From: Candidatus Omnitrophota bacterium
Lineage (GTDB): Bacteria; Omnitrophota; Gorgyraeia; 2-01-FULL-45-10
DNA: 34,969 nt
Direction of reading: 5' to 3'
Assembly: GCA_030695905.1 (NCBI GenBank)
Contig: JAUYOL010000032.1
Span: 1-34,969 of the forward strand
The translations under genes and the position numbers were made by a program. A model generated the notes under the pieces. It saw only the letters and a list, made by a program, of their open reading frames with translations. It did no database searches and was not told where the DNA came from. The number at the start of each line of letters is the position of its first letter. Within the stretch, counting starts at the first letter, position 1. Below, one piece after another: positions 1 through 14,200 of this stretch.

Positions 1-2240
1 TTCCTGGAGATTGGGAATGACCGTTCCAAACAACTGCTTGACGTTTGTATCGCGCTGGGCCTTCTGCTTATCCCCTTCGGGCGTCCCTGCCTTATCTTTG
101 TCAGCGTCTATTGTGCCATCGGACGTAAAGAATTTTTGCCATGATTTATAGTTTGTCACTATGTCTCTCGCTATTGCCATTGTGATGCCTGCCACATGCC
201 ATTCGTTTTGTTTTTTGGACAAGGCAGGATCATGTTTGATAAAATCCTTGATCGATCTATATACATTGGGACGGACTTCATTAATCAGCCTTTCCACTTC
301 TCTACGGCTAATTGCGTCTTTCGCTATTCCATTACCGTCAAAAAACAGCTCCCATCTGCCGGAACGATTTACGATATCCTGGGCTATCCCTATCCTAAGA
401 CCCTCTATCGCAAAATCGGCATCGGTAGAACCGAGCCCGCCCTGGAGGCCTTTTATTCCATGTTCAGGGCTTCCTAAATTACCGGCAATTTTAAGGATTC
501 TTTCTAATTTATTAACGTCATTGCTCAATCTTGCGCTGAGGTAATCTTCCCATGCCATTATCCTGCCGACATTCACTCCCGACCTGTCCGGATCTTTGTC
601 TATTGTTATTTTGTATCCGGGTTTTTCACCAAGGGCTATGTAATAGCCTTCTACGGCATGCTTAATCTTCCCCATATTTTTTATACGCTCATTCATGTTG
701 CCGTAAGCAGGATTATTCCATCCCCCTTTACTGTTAATCCTGGAGAATGTATATCCGAATAGAAAGCCTATATCCTGGAAGTCTTTTTCATTTTTCGGGG
801 TTGGGGTAAAGATAACGCCTTCCCTGTTCCCTTCTCTAAGCATCGCTATGAAATCACGCGCTTCTTCCCTCGCGTCTGCCAATCTCTTTAATATGTATAC
901 AGATTCTGCCGTACTCCATCCGTTTGCCCGGGACAATTCATAAAAACTTGTCAAGAGGCCTATGTGGTCCGGATTAGTTACATCGAAAGGCTCTTTCATA
1001 TCATACACGTTCTGTATATATGGTTTTATCGTGGTGAGAAAATGGAAATGCTCCTTTATGAATGAGAGTATGCGCTGTATCTCCTGAGGGATGAGATCCC
1101 TGATGGTAAGAGCTTCAAAAATATCCGGATTTTTCTCAAGGGCGTATTTAATGATATATATACCGTTTCCATAGATTTGCCCTTCCCTTAAAATCGACAA
1201 TTCCTGCTCAATTTCATTATTAACCAAGACCAATTCTTCATAATCTTTTACGGGATCCAGAGACTTGGCCTTTGTCATGAGGGCTTTGAGCCTGGCGGCA
1301 TTAGGAAGCTTGGACAGCTTCTCCTTTGTAAACCCTTCGTAAAATCTTTCCAGGCCAACATCATCCTGCCTGGCGACATCTTTTAATATCCGCATAAAAT
1401 TTTCAAACCCTTTATACGGATCTTTCGCCTTATCTGACTGTGCCTTAGTATTAATGAGCCTGAATATATTCCATACGCCTACAGTTCCCTGCCCTGTTCC
1501 ATCCCCAAATACATAATGCGCGTCACCAAACGTCTTTTCTATAATATCCCTTACTCTGTTATTATCGAGTTTTCTTAGCGCGCTATCCGGAGGAAGCTTA
1601 TAAAACTCTTTATTATCTAAGTCTATCGCCTGCCTTTTTAGCCATTCTAAATAATCTTTAAAAGCTCGCCCATCATAGGTGAGCTCGCCCCTTCTTTCCT
1701 GCTCTCCAAGTCTTTCGTAACGTATTATTTCATTTATAACAGCTTTTGGATCAGCTTGCGGGTTAGCCATATTCATGGTTACCGCGTAACTCAGAATACC
1801 TATTTCGGTTAAACTGATGTAACCTTTGTCGTCCTTGTTTATGCGTACTTTATTATCGCCTTTGATCCTGCCATCCGCTTCTACCGAGATAGAATAATTC
1901 AAATTATTTCTCTGCACCATAGAGAGGCCGCTTTCATAATGCTTGTCCCACCTTATGACCTGGTCATCCCTAAGAGCTATTTCACGCAAAGATTTTTTCT
2001 GCTCTGGAGTAAGATCTCCATACGACGCGATCATCTTTTTTAGCTTTTCGATCATCTCAGCTTCATTTAAGCGGTGAGCGCCTTCATGTGATTTAAAAAA
2101 GTTTGACCAGTCATCAATATTCAAAACCCTGTCATTGCCATAGCTTATGTTAAGAGCGTCTAATAAGCCCGCAACCGCATTTCTATACTCTTTGCTTGCA
2201 TCAAGTTTGGCGCGTGTTAATGATTCGGAAACAGGCCTTA
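1..2240 (-). other. Gene A: unrecognised C-terminal part within the window
   Basis: From about residue 5196 to the edge (5942) the sequence is soluble, mixed alpha/beta, rich in charged and aromatic residues, with no hydrophobic helix and no motif I can assign. It follows a strongly charged helix (2240-2460). Its content is consistent with real coding sequence: the frame stays open across many Asp/Glu/Lys-rich codons. The protein continues past the window. Confidence 0.7.
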
Positions 2241-5200
2241 CGGCTTGCTCCTTGCCGGTAGCTTTTTTTGTCTCTGCCTCCACTTGCGCCATTTTTTCTT
2301 TAATACCTTTTTCTATTATTTCGTTGTTTGCGGCAGCTTCATCGGCTCTTCTCTGCGCCTCTTCCCGCTTTTGCGCATCTACCCGTCTTCTCTCCGCGAG
2401 TAATTCTTCCGCCGCCTCTCTCTGGCGCTTTAACTTTAAGTCTTCTCCCGAGACAAGCTTCTTTACCTTTTTTGGCATGGATCTTATGCGCTTTCCCTCG
2501 TATCCGCTTATTTCTTCCTTGGTTATTCCATAGCTGTTGAGATTGGCAATCGTAATGGCATAAGACCCTCTATAAACGCCACGCGCAATTACATATTCTA
2601 CAGACGCCTTTTCAAGCTTTTCTATAGCGTCCCGGTAATCCGCCCAATTGACTCTCTTCGCCAGGAAATTCTCTCTCTGCCTGCGATATTCTCTCATGGA
2701 TATTATGAGTTCTGTTTCCGCGCTTTCCAGCCTTTTCAGATCCCTCTCTAAAGAGGTAAATAAAGAGTCTACTTTATAAATAGCTCCCAATACTCTTTCT
2801 ATCTTTTCCTTATCAATGTTTTTGGCCTTTAAGCGCTCTATGATCTGCCGGGCCTCAAGCCTGCCGCCGTCTAGTATCTCTTTTCTTGCCTCAATACCTA
2901 TATTCATATCCAGCATGCTTGCAACGACCTCCGCCCTTATCTGCGGCAACCATCTGTCTACCCATGCCTGCTTTATCTTTAAACCCGCTATCGCCCTTGC
3001 CACCTCAATGGCTTTCACACTGGCGTCTTCGCTGCTTGAGTCTAACATTCTCTGCTGGAGCATGATCGCGAATTCAGGCATCGCGTCCCTAAACAAGTCG
3101 TCGGTCACTGTTACGTCGGAATTGGTCGTCCTCCTTATCGTCTGCAAATTGTTTTTAGCTATGCCCAGAGCATCCCTGCATATTTTTAAGAAAGCATCCG
3201 CCTCCCGTAATGTATCTGCGGGGCCTATCGATTCTCTGCCTTTCTCTTCCTGCGAATAAGGAACATTCGCGATCTTCACATCATTAGCCCTGTCTCTTTT
3301 TTGTTCCTCGGCAAGCACCACAAGCGCATTGGCAGTCTCCACGTCAGACGCCGCTCTGATATCTTTTTCTGTAGCCGATAGATCCGCTTCTTTCTTATTT
3401 AATCCGGCTAAGGCCGCTTGTTTTTCAGCAATCTTGGCATCCTGGCCAAAAAATAATTTTGTAAGGTCATAACTGAATATCAAGCCTCCGTTTAAAATTA
3501 TTCCCGTAGAGGACTGTTGCCCGCTGCCAGTCGAAGATCCAGAGGTAGAAGTGCCGCTGCTCGAAGCAGGCTTTACGGAGCTCGAAGAAGAAGCGGTAGA
3601 AAGAGGGTGTATTACAGGTGTGCCGGAATCGGTGGCAGGGCCTCCGGGCTGTGTGCCTATCCCGCCAAAACCTCCCGACACAAAAGAAGTTGTCGTAGAA
3701 ATAGGGCTCCATAAGCGGCTATCTCGTTCAATTTTGGCCATTCTTCCGGCCATTACAGCGTTTATGGCAGCATTCGCGTCTTCACTCTTTATCTCTGATA
3801 TGCTTGAAACTGTTATAGGCTCTCCCTGTCGTAACTCTTCCCGCGTGAGATCTGCCGCCCCAGCGTATAAATCTGACATCTGTTTTGAAAGATCCATATG
3901 CAATAAGACTGCTTTCATATCCTGTTCTTCGTCTTCGGCTCTTAACGCGTCACTCTGGGCCCTGAGAGTATCGAGAGTGCCCTGCAAAGTAGTCTTTCTA
4001 TCTATAATATCTTTTCCGGAAACAAACTTCACGTCATTCCTAGCCGCAACCAATTTATCCTTCTTCAACTGCAGGTTACTGGTAGTAGCGTTATACGCAA
4101 GGCCGGTGCTCTTCTTCTGATTATAAAGAGCGATGCCAACGTCATCGTATATTAACTGGGCCTTCTTCACTAAAGCACCTGCGTCTTCGCGTCTTAATAA
4201 TACGGATTTCCATTTTTCACCGCTGAATAGCTCAGCCGCCACAAAGAAGCCGGAAGTATTAGCCATCATTTCAACAGGTATCCCTATCTTTTCCAGCGAC
4301 ATGTACTTCATTATTTCCGCGGTCTCTTTAACGAGCTGCCTGTCGGTATCCATCCATGTCCCATCGAATAATCCCCGGTTCGACATGATCTCTGTTATCC
4401 TCTGATGCATCGCTTCCGGAGTCAAAGACAATATTTCATTTATATTGAGGTCGGCGGCGCTTGCCACCCCTAAAAATGCTTTGTATTGAGTAGCGAGATC
4501 GAGATAGTAAGAATTTGTCCTGTCTCTATTAACAGACAGCTCACTGGCCTCTCTTTTGGTATCCTGAAGTTCTATTTGAAGCTCATCTTTATTCGCAGGG
4601 TTGTCTTTTATGGCCTCTTCAAGGTGCGATTTGATAGCAGCCAGTTTAGATAAGCGGGCATCTGCCAGATTACAGGCGGATTTTGCTTTTCTTAATTCAA
4701 TGGCTATTTTAATGACTCCCGTCGTTGTCGCATTCTCTAAACCTACGACGTTGTTCTCGGCTTTCTTCCTGGCATTTTCCAAAAGCATCACTTCGCCGTA
4801 GTACTCTTTGCCGACGGTTATTTTTATTTTGCCGCCGATAGTCAACGGCATACCGGCCTCCAGATCGAACCCCTCTACTTTTAACGTCGGACGGTTCCCA
4901 AATAATTTATCCAGAGCGCTTCTATCTGTTTTGTTCGCCGTCGCGCTTTGTATGTTTTTCAGAAGCGCGTTCGTTATCACATCTATCGAGGCTTCCAGAT
5001 CGTCAAGTTTACCGCGGAATTCTGCCAGCACCTTCTCGCTGGGGTCCTTTTTAAATGCTCCATAGAATTTCTTTTCCAGCTTTTCACGCTGTTTCAGAAG
5101 GGATTTTAGCTTATGCGCTTCGGGTATCTCAGCAAGCTTTGCCTGCAGGGTCCGCTTAACTGCGCTTACTTCATTTCTCGCCATGGCAATATCCGGCGAG

Positions 5201-8200
5201 CCCTCATGCGCCTTTCGTATATCCCCTGCCAGCCCCGACGAAACATAATGCCCCTCAACGGGTTGCGGCCTGACCAATTTTTCAGCCCTCTCAAGCATCT
5301 CAACATGTTTCGGATCAAGCCGGAACTCTTCGCCAACTCCGGCAGTATTAAATTTCCAACCGCTGATTTTAAGTTTTTCTATATTGTCTTCGTTCTCAAC
5401 CACACGCGTATTGCCGTCGCTCTTTCTTACCAAGATCGCGTACGGCTTCACTTCTTTCTGCCCGAAGAGCGCTACGTCAAACCGCTTTTTAGATACATCG
5501 CGCGCGGAGAATAGCCCAAGGTCCAAACCATAATCTTTCATAAAGGGTATGCCCTCTCCCCTGACCCAATAACTTTCGCCGCTGCAATAAACTATGTCGT
5601 ACTCATGATCGTCGGGAGTTTTGGCGGTTACGAAGCTAAGCCCTTTGTTTAAGCTCTGTAACTCCGTTGATATATTTTGTAAATTACCGCGCTCCATGGC
5701 CAATTGATCCAATACCGCGGAATATTTCCGGGAGCTTTCGGTAGCCGCTGATACCGGCACCAACTGTCCCCGGCTGTCGGTGTATTGTTTTAGTCTTTCT
5801 CTGGCGACTTGTTCTGCCAAGGTCGCCGCTTCTTTCTCCAGTGTCGTTATTCTACCGCCGACTTCCCTGGCCTGCCTTGAAAGCTGCTCTCTTCTTATTC
5901 TTGTGGCTTTAACTTCATTTTCAAATTTTAAGATGCCGTTAAAAGCCCTATTAAAGGAAGTCATGGGATCCGTCTTTTTATCGTTTCTGAATTCAAGGGC
6001 AAGGAATGAGCCGAATGCCCCGTCCGAACCGAATAATAAACGCGCTCTTAACAATACACTTGTTTCCTTCTCCGCCCGCTTTAAGTTGTAATCAAGGGTA
6101 GCCATTTGAGAATTTACATTGCTCAATAATTCGCCCATGCTCTCTGCTGTCTCTACAATGCCATATCTGTCCTTAAGCATCTTACCGGTCGAATCGCTTA
6201 TAATATTCTTGCTAAGCTCTCTCCACGCTGTAAAATCGGAGCTCAATGTTATATTGTCAGCAGGTTTTAACCTCAAGAGCTTCTTTATATCCTTTCGCAC
6301 ATCCTCCATTACATCATCCTGCTGCCGTATAGAATTCTCTATTTCGTTACGCATGCGTTCTATCTCGGCGTCAGAATATTGCAATTTCACGTTTCTTCTT
6401 GCCGCGGCTTCTATCTGGCTGAAGAACTCATCGCGCATCTTTACATAATTTTCTTTCTTCTGATAAGCCTCGACATATCTTGTCTGATAACTGTATATTT
6501 TATTCAGAAGATCCTGTATGGCCTTGTTTGTCAAAAGTCTCTGCCATACCGGCCTGTAACGCGCTATATCCTCTCTTACCGGCCCGGCAGGGTTTATTAA
6601 ATAGAAACTTACTTCTCCTCCGGATTGAATTCCTCCCACGAGGCCTAATTTCATGATAGCTGCTAATTGCACCTTGTCCTGCGCCGTCAAAACGATGCCC
6701 TCTTGCTTAGCTATTTCCTCGAGCACCGTGTAATGATCTATGGTGTCCAAGCTCCTTAGAAATACTTGGTCTACGGTCAAGTCTGAATAAATTGGCGCCG
6801 TTGTTTCGGCTGTGGCGGCGGATTTTTCCAATTCTTCCATCCTCGCGGCATAAAACTGTTTAATCGCCTCGAGTTTTTCACGGATAGAATCTCTTATCTT
6901 GCTAAAGAATGTTTCCTTGTAGAGCTCTTCCAGAAGCGCGGAAGCCTTTTCTCTTAAAGTGACCTCGACAATACTTTTTACCACATTTATCTCGCTGTCA
7001 GGCCTGCCCTTTAGCAGCACATCTACCCTGTCTTTTGCCTTGGCTATGGCATAAATAATATCTTCGCTTTTGAGCACTCCTGCAGCGCGCTTCCTATTCT
7101 CCAACTCCTCAAAGAAGGTCCTCGCTATCGTATCTATCAGGATCTTCTTCTCAAGATCCTCTTTTGTCGCCAAATCAAGATTTATATTATTACGGACATA
7201 GTCTGTGAAGGCATATTCGATTATGGTGGCAAAACGTTTTACCTTGTTCTCCCTCAGAGCTTCTTCTATCTGCTTTAGGCGGTTTCCATAGTAATCGATT
7301 TCCGCCTTGCCGGCAGTTTGTGTCGCGGATGGCTGCGGCGCGGGCGCGGTCGTTGGCGCGGACGGCTGCGTTGTAACTGGCGCGGCAGGTTGTGCCGCGG
7401 GTGCGGTCGTTGGTTGTGTCGCTACAGGCTGGGTCGTGGACTGTGTCGCAGCGGGTTGCGTAGCTTGTGAAATCATCGTCGTGGCCGTTTTTTCCGCGAA
7501 TCTGTGCGCCGCAAGTGTCGCCGGTGAAATAGATGCATGCACCATACAAATAAAAGTCATGGCGATTGCCGTACATAACACAATAGTTGTCAATGCCCTC
7601 CTGGGCGCCGGCATCGAAAACGTGTCTGCGATACCGCGCAGGCGATCTGCGAGAACGCGCCGGACGCGGGCCTTGAATAGCGCCCATGGTGTGCCGGCCT
7701 CACGTTTTCTAATAATGGACTCGATGGCTTTCCGCCCCGCTTCCAGTTGTCTCAGTCGTTCATCTTTTAGCCTATATTGCAGCATAAGATCGGCGTAGAG
7801 CTGGCCTTTACTATCAAGACCCTGCATCCTCGCGCCGATACCGGCCATATCTTCGGTAACCGCCGCGCATTGCCCTTCGACTTTCATTAATTCAATTTTT
7901 AGCTGTGCTGTCTCCTGGGATGCAAATTCGGGCTTCGCTTTCTCTCGCGCGATGGCGGCTTTTTCTCTTTCTATCATGAATACCATTACCGCTTTCGCGT
8001 CGGTCAGGCCGAGGCGTCTTAATTGCGGCGCGTCATACCAGATCGGGATAGCTTCGGGCTTTACTCCGGTGATCTTTACAAGCCGCTGCCAATCGTTGAT
8101 ACCGCCCTGATCACGCAAAGACAGCTTATACTTATTAAAGAAATAATTGAGTACAATAGTTTTTGAAACATTGCTTAACAGCGCCCATTCAGGGCTTGCC

Positions 8201-11200
8201 ATAACAATCTTCAACCCGGCAATGGCTTGCTCCAATGTCGCAGGTACTGTGGGAGTTGGCCCTGGGGGAACAGGAACAGCTAATCTCCCGATCTTAACAA
8301 ATTTTTCTTCATCTGCTTCGCTTATTTCCGGTTTTTTCAATAAGACTGCGAGGATTATGGCTGCTTTTATACGGGCATAAATTTTAAATGAAAAATAAGC
8401 TATTATTATCAGCCCAAGAGCTACTGCAAAGCCCAAGCCTATAGTTTCATAAAGCGTGCTCACAGGACTTACGGGCATTCCCGGCATAGCTTCAACAATA
8501 TCTACCCCGGCAAATGCGGCGCTTGCAGTTTGCGGCGCGGCAAATAAAGCGCTTAAGCCGGAAAATCCCATGCCCGCCATAAGCCATCCGGGGATCGGCC
8601 CTCGAGCGGGCTTGCCTTCAGGAGATTCTGGCTTTGCGGGAGAAGCTGAAAAAGTAAAATTAGGTCTCAATTCAAAAGCAGGCTGATTTGAATTAACCCG
8701 CCCTTCGACAACCAGAACAAGAACATCGAGCTTGCGTCCCAGTAAGGCATTGGGTTTCGGTATAGGAACTTCTATCGTTTGCCAATTCCCGAAATTTTTA
8801 TAGTACTTACCGATCTCCACATAAAATTGATAATAATTTTGTTCCCTTCCATCTTTTATTTCATGAAATTCGATCTTAATCTTCTCCGGCACTTTTCCTT
8901 TTTGCGCCTTGAAATCGAAAGAGACCTGGTTTAAACCTGATATGGAAACTTGCGCTTCTGATTTAAACCAATGAAAGCCAAAGTCCCCTTCACCGTTAAA
9001 TGGGAAAGAAAGCTGAATAGCGCCGTCATCTTTCTCGATAGCTTGCAATTTTTCCGCTGCATCCCCCCCGTGTACCGCTGCGCGGAAAATTTGCTGGTTA
9101 CTCACCATTGCCAAATCCGCCTGATCCGGGAACGCTTTAAACCGATAAACTGCCCCAAAATTTGCTTGAAGAGACCCATATCGTCCACGATATGCGGGAT
9201 TCCCCTGAATAGCGCGTTTAATATTCCCTTGTGTCGATGGCGCCAGCAGGCCCGAAATTAAGAAATAATCATTGCTGGATACCCTCCATTGACTGCTTTC
9301 CGGCTTTACATCTTTCATTTGATAGGCATCAGCGAAACCGAATGGACCGAAAACTCCTTCCGCTTGATAGGCGCCGCTTAATGGCACCAAGGTATGTTGC
9401 GGATGAGCCGCATAAAGCAAGCCGGCATTTAATGGCGCGGCGTAATTTTCCTGGATTCCGTCTTGCGCGATCGCCTGGACGCCTCCATGAATATAATTGA
9501 ATTCATTTGCGGATGGATCTGACGCGGGACTGCCGGGTATAGGATATCCATGGCGATAAGACGACAGTAAACTTGCCGAAATCAAATGTTGATCTGCCTG
9601 CAATAAAGCACCGTTAAAATCGTGAGAAAAATATAAATAATATGGAAATTGGAAGAGCGCGCCTTCTTTGAGTTCCGGGGCATAGAAATAAATCCCGTTT
9701 TCCTGGACCAATCGATGATTATATTTCATTTGATCCCATTTTACAGAAACATCGCCCAAAACCGATCCAAACAAGTAAACCAGCAGGCTTTCGCTGTAAA
9801 TTTGATCGTAATAAATTACGTTCCCGGATGGTTCTGTATTTTTCTTCCCTTCTTCATTATCCGAATAATAATTCGCCGCAAAAAGACCTTTTCTCGCGTT
9901 AAAAAATTTATTCCATTTTATTTCTGAAGTGAAACGGGTGGCTTCCTGAATTGTTTTTTGATCTGTTGGATCATTGGAATCACTCAGAGCCCCCACAACA
10001 CTTAACATGTCGCCGATAAGGAATGCGTTATCCAGGATATTAACCCGCCCCAACTGGTTAGGGTCAGGACGAATGCCCCCATCTTCGGTCATCTGTACCC
10101 ATGGGAGAAGGCCGGTCTCGGGATTGCGAATCCGATTGACCAATCTTATGACTTCAAGTAATTCTTGGCGTGATTTAGCCACTGGGAGATCGGTATCTTT
10201 GATTTCACCGGCAATAACCGCTAAATGCCCTTTGATCAGAAGGCCGTACAATTCAGGTTGAGAATAACGGGCGCCTTCTGTCAAATCTGCACCATTGAGC
10301 TTATAATGATCAAAAACGGTTAAGCCTTCGCGGGCCTTCCCGGTAAGATACAATTTTAAGGTTTTGGTCAGGACATGCTTTCTGAATTCATCGGGAGTGC
10401 TGAAATTTTTAGGTAATTGGCCGGTTCTTGCTTCCTGGATAGCCAAGGTCTTAGCGACCAATTCTTCGGATGTTACTTGACCTGAAACTTGAGTTGCAGA
10501 AGGAATAATCTCCGGCTCATGGCTTTTGCCACTCATAGTCGTTGCAGGGAAAGCTAAGCTCAGGGCAATAACTATCGGGAGTAAAAATCTGAGGGAGAAT
10601 GGCTGTAATTGAATCCGCTGCGGCTGTCTTTGCCCCTTTAGAATAAACTCAATCACCCTATTTCTTATATCCAATATGCTTTTGTAATAATATCTAACAC
10701 CGGCGTTCACATTCGCGACAAATGCCGTTTCAAAAACAAAGGGCCCGATAATCCCGAAAAGCCCCGCAACGAAACCAGTCATACCCAGGATCAGAGTAAC
10801 ATGATTTACTTCCAGTCTCGAATAAAAACCTACCAAATTCATTGTCAACACAGTCAGCGCCAACGCAAAAACAGTTGCTTTACCGGTTATAATCCTACTC
10901 ATGATTTCTTTGATCGACTTATCCCCCTCTTCGTCAAAAATGGGAGTTGGCATATGTACGACTTTTTTGCCCAATAAATAACGGCCTGCGCCAAGTGACG
11001 TATAAAAATAAATTCCTGCATATACCCAACCCTGGAATTGTATGCGAATGAAATTTTTAAAAGTATTCCAGATCAAGCCTCCTTTTTTCGTTATGTCATT
11101 GCTTCTCATTGTCATTGTTAGAGAACTTAATAAAATAAGAAATGTTCCAATTAAAAATAAAGTTACACAAGCACCCCCTATGTGCAGTTTCAGGAAAAAA

Positions 11201-14200
11201 GCACTTCCGAATAGTTGAAAGAAAATAATGTTGATCGATAAAAATATAAACGGCATAAAAGATTCTAATGGTATTGTCATGCCTTGTAAAAAGTTAAATT
11301 TTACATACCATGGAATCTGCTTATTCTTCAAAAAGGAAAGAGTTGCAGGTTTTAATATGCCTGATTTTATCCACTGGCTGATAGGGTTAAGGATTATTTC
11401 GGTATCGCCATGCGCAAATTTGGTCTTTCTCGGGAGGTCTGCATTGATGCTCTCCGGGGCCGCCTCTCCGAAAGATTGCAGTGATTCGAAATGAAGGAAC
11501 AGACTTAAAATAATTTTTCTTGTCAGTCCGCCTTCCGTATTCATAGCTGCCTTAAAAACACTCTTCCTGACATTATAAAGTGGGAGATATTCATCGAACC
11601 CGGCTCGTTCGATATGCCGCATAAAGCCCTGGATAGCTTCTTCTGCGATGCCTCGTTTTTTGATTTCCCGCTCTAAATCTTCCAGACTCAGGCGCATGCA
11701 TTCTCCAAAATTCAGAGTTTCATACTGGACAAATCGCCCAAAATAAAGGTTTCCGGTTGCTGGATTTACAGTTTGCGACACAGCAACGGAAAATGCGGTA
11801 TCTTCACCAACCTGGTTTTCATTCCAATAACCGACTTGCTTTAAGGCTTCTTTCCGAACAAAGGCGTTGTGTCCAAACATTCTGGGAAAACCATAATGAG
11901 CTTCTACTGGAAACAAATATTTAATATAAACTTCGTATCCGTGAGACAGAAGCGCTGAAAACCAGTTTGTTTCTGCATTTGTCACATAAATTGAATTTTG
12001 CGTAAATGCCAAGTCCGGGTCATCTATGAATTCTTTGACAGTTTGCATAAGACCTGCCGGAGGGACGATTGAGTCTTTATCAAGGAGAAGGGCTAATTCT
12101 CCTATTCTAGGTGTACCCAATACAAATGTATTTGCAAAAATACTTTGACCCGCAACGAGGCTGCTTCTCGCAACCGCAAGCGCCTGTTCTGCAGACATAC
12201 CCTGGCCCATTGCCTTTTCAACCAGATCGCTTAACATGTAGCTATGATTCAGATTGCTGCCTTTTTTGAATGAGCCCCGGCGTTCGAATGTACCCCAGGC
12301 AAATTGTGATCGATGTTTTGGTCTCGCAATTACTGAAAAACCCTCGCCTGCATGACTGCGATAAAATGTCATGCGATTATGAAATTCTATTTCATCCTTT
12401 GTCAATTTTTCCTGGTTACTCAATTTTTCCTTAATCTTTGCTTCCAGTCCGAGGGGATCGTTGTCTGACAACTGCATCAGGCCATCGTCATTCACCATAA
12501 TATTCGCTATAGGTTTTCCTGTTTCTACATTGTATCGCCTGACCGCCTCGATAGAACTTTCGAGATTCGCCCGAATAACCGGCCATGGTTCCATATAAAT
12601 AGGTATTTGAATTGTTTGCGTTTTCCATTTGCCGCTATAATTCCCTTCGGGGATCCGATACGAAAAGAATTTGCTATTGACCCGGTAAGTGAATTTATCT
12701 AAATCAAGCAAGATAAACATATGAGCGATTATGTAATAGGCGATAAAAAGAAACATACGGCCCCCTCCAAATATAAGAAGCAGGCTAAGATATGCAAATA
12801 TGGCATATTGACCAAGAAAAAGAGGTATAAATAATGAAGGGATAGATATTATAAGCGGTAAACCATAAATAGTTAATATAGCAGACGAAATCCAAGCAGA
12901 ACCTGCTTTTCTCTGCGGCGATGTCAGAATCTGTTCCCGCGCCGAGGTTTGTTTCGGCTCCTGCGCATTCCTCTTGTACAATTGGTATATGATCAGGCTG
13001 AATACCAGTCCCCATGCAATAATTCCATACGGTATGTTTATATTGTTTGCTATCGGGCTCTGGAAAACACCGGCAATGGCAGCGTTTGCCTGTTGGCCGA
13101 AGAGCGATATAATCCCTGCGGCGCCGATAATGAAAGGAAACAAATTATTAGTGGAGAATGCCAGTCTTGTTCTTAAAGAAGGCGCTTCTGATCTTAACTG
13201 TAATTCTTCCGGGAGCGCCTGCTGGACAATGCTGTTACTTATACTGCTGGTAAATTCATTCAAGGCCCCTGGTCGTGAACCTTTATTATAAAACTTAACC
13301 CACGGTCCTGCATACCGGCTAAGATTATTTCTTAAAAGCTGCCTTGTCGGGGGGTAAGCTTCAGGACGTGTTTTTTCCATATAATATTTGTAATGAAGCA
13401 TTGCTAAAAGCAATGAGGAAATATCGTTGGATTTATTTTCAAGCAGTTTTGAAATGTCAGGCTCTGTTAATGCCAAGAGTTCCCCAACAGGCACCCCAAA
13501 AGCATGAGACAATAATCGCGCTTGCATAGGATCCCTGCTGGCCCAGGCCAGGATAGTCTTCGCGCTGCGCGGCTGGATCATAAACAGGCTTTTTGCCGGC
13601 CCGTTTTTATCCTGCGCGCGGTTTTCTAATTTATCACTTTCGTGAATGGCGGTTAAAAGCAAAAGGACCGCCATGTCTTCCTGGTAATCTGCATTCTTAT
13701 CAGCGTAAACCACCTTAGAGCAAATTCTTGTAAATCCATATAACCTGTTTATCTCGCCCCTTAGGGCGGCTGCATATTGCGCTTCTGATATCTTGAGTTG
13801 CGCGGTAACTTCAGATCTATCCTGATATAACTTTGCTTTTGGGCCTTCTTTCTTCAAACGTCTGTCTATATGCTTTGCTGCTTTCTGCAGGAATATATAC
13901 GCTCCATTTGATGCTTTTACCTTATCCGTATCGACATATTCGCCTTTCAACAACATAAATTCTATGACGGTTTTAACTTCTCCCAGGTGCTGGCCCGTAA
14001 CTATATAATTGCGCAAGACTTCTTTTTTCTGCTCATTGCTTAATTCAACGCCCTGGGGAAGGTTTATACTGTAGCCATTGGGCGTTTCTTGAATAACTAA
14101 TCTGGCGAACTGATTATTGTAGGAGAAATCTATTACTATAGATCTGCTTACTGTCCAATTCTTTGACTCGTATTCGAGTTGAACGGCCGGGCCGGAAATT

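Noticed and set aside
3551-4120. A 189-codon + strand frame opposite gene A
   Set aside because: Antisense shadow over the Ser-rich linker and helical region; no domain or start signal.
7190-7798. Overlapping frames on both strands over the Thr/Gln/Pro linker
   Set aside because: Open frames are an effect of the repetitive GC-rich linker DNA; the gene A frame explains the region.
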